Shown here piece by piece: positions 33,101 through 35,782 of a DNA stretch of 35,782 nucleotides. Source of the stretch: Clostridia bacterium (lineage in GTDB: Bacteria; Bacillota; Clostridia; Christensenellales; DUVY01); assembly GCA_026001225.1 (NCBI GenBank), contig BNZQ01000018.1, forward strand, positions 1-35,782, in the 5' to 3' direction. Made by a program: the position numbers and the translations under genes. The notes beneath the pieces are model-generated. The model had not been told where the DNA came from, ran no database searches, and saw only the letters and a program-made list of their open reading frames with translations. Within the stretch, counting starts at the first letter, position 1, and each line of letters opens with the position of its first letter.

Positions 33101-33986
33101 GTGGACGAAACGCCGCAACAATCCGGCCGAGGCGCGCAAGATTTTGGAGCTTTTAAAGACGTTCTTTCTTGAACGGAAAAACGGAGAAACGATCGGAGTC
33201 ATCACCTTTAACAGCGCGCAGCGCGATCTGATTGACGACCTGATCGACGAGGAATGTAAAAAAGACCGCGCTTTTTCGGAGGCGGTCAAAGCCGAATCGG
33301 CGCGCAAAAACGGCGGCGAGGATATCGGCTTTTTTGTCAAGAACATAGAGAACGTGCAGGGCGACGAGCGCGACGTGATTATGTTTTCGATCGGATACGC
33401 TAAAAACGAGAGCGGCCGCCTGATCAAAAACTACGGCTGGCTCAACCAACGGGGCGGCGAAAACCGCCTGAACGTCGCCGTTTCCCGCGCCAAACGCAAG
33501 GTGGTTGTCGTGGCCTCGTTCGAGCCGCGCGAGCTCAACGTCGAGGACGCCTTGAACGACGGGCCGCGCATTTTAAAGAAATATTTAGAATACGCGTATG
33601 CCGTGAGCGCGGGCGACCGCGCGGCGGCAAAGGGAATTTTACGCTCCTTTATCGAGGCCGAAGGGCTAGTTTCGCAGGAAGGCGGCTTATTGGAGGAGCG
33701 GATTTACAACGCCCTTACGCAAAAAGGCTACGAGGTCGAGCGGCAAATCGGGATCGGCGGTTACAGCATCGACCTTGCGGTTAAACGGAACGGCAAGTAT
33801 ATTTTAGGGATCGAGTGCGACGAGAAGCTGTACAAAAGCCCCGCGTCGGCCCGCGAGCGCGATTACCACCGCCAAAAATATCTGGAAGGGCGCGGCTGGA
33901 AAATCCACCGCGTTTGGAGTTCGGATTTTTGGAGAAATGAGGAACGGGAAATCGGGAAAATTATTGACTTGTGCGGAGACGCTTAA
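30162..33986 (+). CDS. HRDC-DUF4011-SF1 helicase-nuclease fusion
   Basis: The 1274-residue protein has an HRDC-like N-terminus (CTNEALSEIARLRPKTREEF, about 33-75), then DUF4011-like wording (ININRRNRLLYM). The superfamily-1 helicase core follows: Walker A GPPGTGKS (about 398-406), Walker B LLIFDEAS (about 844-847), motif III AGDSKQLRPSS, and NVQGDERDVIMFS and NVAVSRAKRK (about 1106-1111). The C-terminal 95 residues form a small REase-like domain (GGYSIDLAVKRNGKYILGIECDE, then YHRQKYLEGRGWKIHRVWSSDFW), as in MTES_1575/Vsr-type endonucleases. DNA unwinding with cleavage is inferred. COG1112-type helicases occur in antiphage systems such as Mokosh, so defence is possible. No ribosome site precedes ATG 30162, so the exact start is uncertain. 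Confidence 0.88.
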   Translation: MDANQLLYKELYWLREGLKERGRAADGRTPAVCTNEALSEIARLRPKTREEFRCVRGISAAFTEKYADAFLKVILKHVKRGAPAVKSLTKNTREVLKELEKKLININRRNRLLYMAKLYPKYGCDLFDSGGKYNPTDILFTKKDVRLCSVNDKGARGQSGEDKYKRLVALLRETAKDRREKGQSGLYIGYPFVRGRLTGENFDVRAPLALFPVIVTREPGYISARLDESRDAVFNNNLILAQFKFGGKSAPLPNNIVEDVSRTGFLTGLIHFYKANGIELRPAQNVDAVSKFVEYAAGEIPACKSGELYVEENIVLGNYPAFSSVLQKDFVDIAENGEINPFLDELLTGMGDTDYYADSEGGADGAGTVSEHDLTYIGDLNGSQENVLVEVKRRDALVIQGPPGTGKSQTIASLIADFANAGKSVLMVSEKKAALDVVYSRLGKLNSYALLIDDTNDKLAFYAQAGKLAALPAVPPPADAGLLIAADGIDARVKKLEHIVQKLYAADAFGVEPYKLYLENRKIDINEPAEKRKYDALRARFTEIRDGDDLACKATVMKYPALHGCFEKFQDARTARNAYTLVQITLAAPWIAALKDDMSEYDIADCRARAEEIDRIVDHRRKMNFLQRLFTPNKAAPVLKALAAKYFTRSDLSLKKHILKRGMNAAILNRYAEYRSVRAVYETLNDEEVAYFDAVLSVGEALNPGLKYAEETPDLAAWNGELYNYLICDYLYKFEAENREALSHIGNFRETLAEISRLIAQKKRLTVGALEEILRKTLDNVTASKRAGEIARVCESKRKWSVKKFVTAFGFELFRGVRIWLMTPEAVSELLPLESGLFDLLIFDEASQMYVEKGVPAIFRAKKVVIAGDSKQLRPSSLGAGRIEYDEEAEDDAAPNAALEEESLLDTARFKYPAVTLNYHYRSQFEELIAFSNYAFYRGGLYVSPNIIGHPVSSPSAGGAAEIFNTDLPPIRVVKTDDGLWTKRRNNPAEARKILELLKTFFLERKNGETIGVITFNSAQRDLIDDLIDEECKKDRAFSEAVKAESARKNGGEDIGFFVKNIENVQGDERDVIMFSIGYAKNESGRLIKNYGWLNQRGGENRLNVAVSRAKRKVVVVASFEPRELNVEDALNDGPRILKKYLEYAYAVSAGDRAAAKGILRSFIEAEGLVSQEGGLLEERIYNALTQKGYEVERQIGIGGYSIDLAVKRNGKYILGIECDEKLYKSPASARERDYHRQKYLEGRGWKIHRVWSSDFWRNEEREIGKIIDLCGDA

Positions 33987-34003
33987 AACTTTGATCTATC
34001 GTA

Positions 34004-34033
34004 TTGACGGACTATACCCTATGGGTGTATAAT
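34004..34033 (+). promoter_or_regulatory. promoter of the desulfoferrodoxin gene with embedded inverted repeat
   Basis: TTGACG (34,004-34,009), an 18-bp spacer and TATAAT (34,028-34,033). The spacer contains TATACCC-TAT-GGGTGTATA, an imperfect inverted repeat abutting the -10 box that could be a repressor site. Confidence 0.7.
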
Positions 34034-34100
34034 AATACCGTTATTGCGAGAAACGAGCGAAACGAAAGTCGAAGCAAGCTCGATAAAGGAGTACGAAACG

Positions 34101-34475
34101 ATGAAATTTTTCAAATGCGAACACTGCGGAAACGTAACGGTCCTGCTCGTTCCCGTCGGCGTGCCGATGACGTGCTGCGGACAAAGAATGTCCGAGCTTG
34201 CCGTCAATCAGGGCGACGCGCCGGGCGGAAAACACATTCCCGCCGTCACGGTAAAGGGCAACGGGGTATCCGTCATGATCGGCGAGCAGGAGCATCCTAT
34301 GCTGCCCGACCACCGAATCGAATTTGTTTATTTGGAGACCGCGCAGGGCGGCCAATACAAATCGCCCAAAATCGGCCGCAAGCCCGAAGCCGAGTTCACC
34401 CTCGCGACCGGCGACACGCCGATCGCCGCGTATGAATATTGCAATCTGCACGGCCTTTGGAAAAAAGATATTTAG
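34101..34475 (+). CDS. dfx: desulfoferrodoxin (superoxide reductase)
   Basis: The 124-residue protein has both iron sites of a two-centre desulfoferrodoxin. The N-terminal desulforedoxin centre uses C6, C9, C25 and C26 (KCEHCG, then TCCGQ). The catalytic centre uses histidines in KHIPAV (H45), EQEHPM (H65) and DHRIEF (H71), plus C114 and H117 in CNLHGLW. It reduces superoxide to peroxide without releasing oxygen, using electrons from rubredoxin, and marks a strict anaerobe. The ATG at 34101 follows AAGGAG by eight bases; the longer open frame from 34,044 is not needed. It converges on the S1-domain gene with a 3-bp gap. Confidence 0.96.
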   Translation: MKFFKCEHCGNVTVLLVPVGVPMTCCGQRMSELAVNQGDAPGGKHIPAVTVKGNGVSVMIGEQEHPMLPDHRIEFVYLETAQGGQYKSPKIGRKPEAEFTLATGDTPIAAYEYCNLHGLWKKDI

Positions 34476-34478
34476 AAT

Positions 34479-35782
34479 TTATTCCTTATCCGTTTCTATA
34501 TCCGCGTCGGCGGCTTTGGCGGTTTCCGCCTCTTTTTCTTTTGCCTTCGCTTTGGTTTTCTTTTTCTCCTTGCCGCCCTCTTCTTCCGTTCCCTTGTCCG
34601 CGTCGACGGCCTTCTCTTTCTTTTCGGGTAAATCCAAATTCTTTAACAAATCCGCGAACGGGTTGTAACCGGCCGACTCGCTCCATTGACGGATGCTGTC
34701 GGGACTGTCGCCGCGGGGCTTCCGCGCGGAATCCCTATGGGGCGCGGCCTTTCTCTCTCGCGCTTCAAATTTAGCTTTGGCGTCGGGTTTAGCGCGTTCG
34801 GGTTTGTTCGCCGCGTCCTCCGCTTCCAATTTTTCCAATTCTTCGTTGGCCGTCGCGATATCGGCTTTCTCGGCCTTGCGTTTCTTTTTCTCGTCCGCCT
34901 TTTCGTCGGCGTCCGCCAAAGCTAACTCCTGTTCGATTTGCTCCTGCAACGTGGCGACCTCGGGCTCGGGTTGGACGGCCTTTATGCTGAGCGTCAGCTT
35001 GCGCCCCTCTTCCTCGTTTTTGATGATTTTGCCTTCTACCTCGTCGCCGACTTTCAAAGCCTCGTTGACGCTTTGAATCCAATTATGGGAAATTTCCGAG
35101 AGGAAACACAAGGCGTCGATGCCCGGCTCCAACTCGATGAACGCGCCGAATTTGGCGATCCGCGCCACCTTGCCTTTTACAACCGTGTCGACCGGATACT
35201 TTGTGACGGCGATTTCCCATGGTTTTGGCTGTAATTGCTTAAGCCCGAGCGATACGCGGTTCTTTTCACGGTCAAAGGACAGCACGACGAAATCGTATCT
35301 TTGGCCGATTTTGACGATATCGTCGGCCTTGAATACGCGGCCCCACGACAGGTCGGTATTGTGCGCGAGGCAGTCAAAGCCGTTTACCGATACGAACGCG
35401 CCGAAATCGGCGATCCGTTTGACCTTGCCGCTGACCACGAGGCCGATTTCGAGGGAACTCCAAAACGATTCCTCTTTTTCAGCGCGCTCTTGTTCGAGAA
35501 CTTTCAGCGCGGACGCCACGATCTTTTTGTTTTCGTCGTCGATGCTGATCACCGCGAGGCGCATTTTCTTGCTCTCGAATTGCTTTAAATCCGCGACATA
35601 GTGATCGCGCAGTTGGGACGCGGGCACGAATACGCGATAGGTTCCGAGCTTAGAAACCATGCCGCCCTTGACGGCCTCCTGCAAGACGAGCTCGAAGGTA
35701 CCGCCGCCGCGGATCTGTTCGATCACAACGTCGCCCTCGCGGATATCGTCCGCTTCCTTTTTGGACAACACAATGCGATCGG
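34479..35782 (-). CDS. S1 RNA-binding-domain protein (ribosomal protein S1-like), 5' end cut by window edge
   Basis: The frame runs off the right edge (visible start reads DRIVLSKKEAD). Three S1 domains are seen: EGDVVIEQIRGGG..., GLVVSGKVKRIADFGAFVSVNGFDC... and DTVVKGKVARIAKFGAFIELEPGID.... Each has the GxVxxIxxFGAFV pattern typical of S1, and they are followed by a lysine/glutamate/alanine-rich tail of about 150 residues. The 'SKKEAD' linker and domain order match bacterial ribosomal protein S1 (RpsA-like), which helps mRNA binding to the 30S subunit. An internal GTG at 35,771 could be misread as the start. The charged tail is unusual for classical S1 and may be disordered. Confidence 0.9.
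   Translation of the reverse strand, partial: DRIVLSKKEADDIREGDVVIEQIRGGGTFELVLQEAVKGGMVSKLGTYRVFVPASQLRDHYVADLKQFESKKMRLAVISIDDENKKIVASALKVLEQERAEKEESFWSSLEIGLVVSGKVKRIADFGAFVSVNGFDCLAHNTDLSWGRVFKADDIVKIGQRYDFVVLSFDREKNRVSLGLKQLQPKPWEIAVTKYPVDTVVKGKVARIAKFGAFIELEPGIDALCFLSEISHNWIQSVNEALKVGDEVEGKIIKNEEEGRKLTLSIKAVQPEPEVATLQEQIEQELALADADEKADEKKKRKAEKADIATANEELEKLEAEDAANKPERAKPDAKAKFEARERKAAPHRDSARKPRGDSPDSIRQWSESAGYNPFADLLKNLDLPEKKEKAVDADKGTEEEGGKEKKKTKAKAKEKEAETAKAADADIETDKE

Noticed and set aside
1..35782. CRISPR arrays, tRNA and rRNA genes
   Set aside because: No regularly spaced repeats and no recognisable tRNA or rRNA segments were found by eye.

Overview
The window looks like an anaerobic, probably gut-derived member of the Bacillota (Clostridia). 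The evidence is a PdaB-type polysaccharide deacetylase with a spore-type DAAW motif, a desulfoferrodoxin (an anaerobe's superoxide defence), an S1-domain protein with a charged tail, an AAA/DUF4143 ATPase, strong AGGAGG ribosome sites and near-consensus housekeeping promoters. Coding DNA is moderately GC-rich and the control regions are strikingly AT-rich. No rRNA, tRNA or CRISPR array was recognised.

Region 1 (1-17,980) is the most coherent part. It is a catabolic locus of four operons around one AraC-family regulator (4162-4956). Leftward from the regulator run a wall-associated repeat protein and nagA (N-acetylglucosamine-6-phosphate deacetylase, cut by the window edge). Rightward run a cupin phosphomannose-isomerase-like protein, an (alpha/alpha)6-type glycosidase, a Gfo/Idh/MocA oxidoreductase and an SGNH esterase. 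Two further leftward operons follow: a fucose/arabinose-isomerase-like enzyme with a GH106-like glycosidase, and an M24 creatinase-like protein with an ASRT (sensory rhodopsin transducer-like) protein and a creatininase-family hydrolase. Three of the operons carry an almost identical upstream element: two direct copies of TTTTATATG exactly 32 bp apart, with a TATACT -10 box starting exactly 31 nt after the start of the second copy. The fourth operon has a degenerate version with the same geometry. I read this as the operator of the neighbouring AraC protein, which would make the locus one regulon. Its substrate is unknown and no transporter is encoded here.

Region 2 (18,000-20,460) holds a divergent 738-residue protein with a probable TIM-barrel core and no firm family, behind a structured leader. 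Region 3 (20,600-23,820) is accessory DNA: a GNAT acetyltransferase, an AAA/DUF4143 ATPase with promoter-overlapping repeats, and about 1.2 kb of decayed genes including a recognisable phage/ICE sigma-like (ArpU-type) pseudogene.

Region 4 (23,860-35,782) is mixed. It contains a secreted beta-propeller/SH3 membrane protein behind a perfect consensus promoter, a tandem-OB SSB-like protein overlapping it tail to tail, the PdaB-like deacetylase, a short-chain dehydrogenase apparently made from a leaderless mRNA, a GDSL esterase, a large HRDC-DUF4011-SF1 helicase-nuclease fusion, desulfoferrodoxin and a truncated S1-domain gene.
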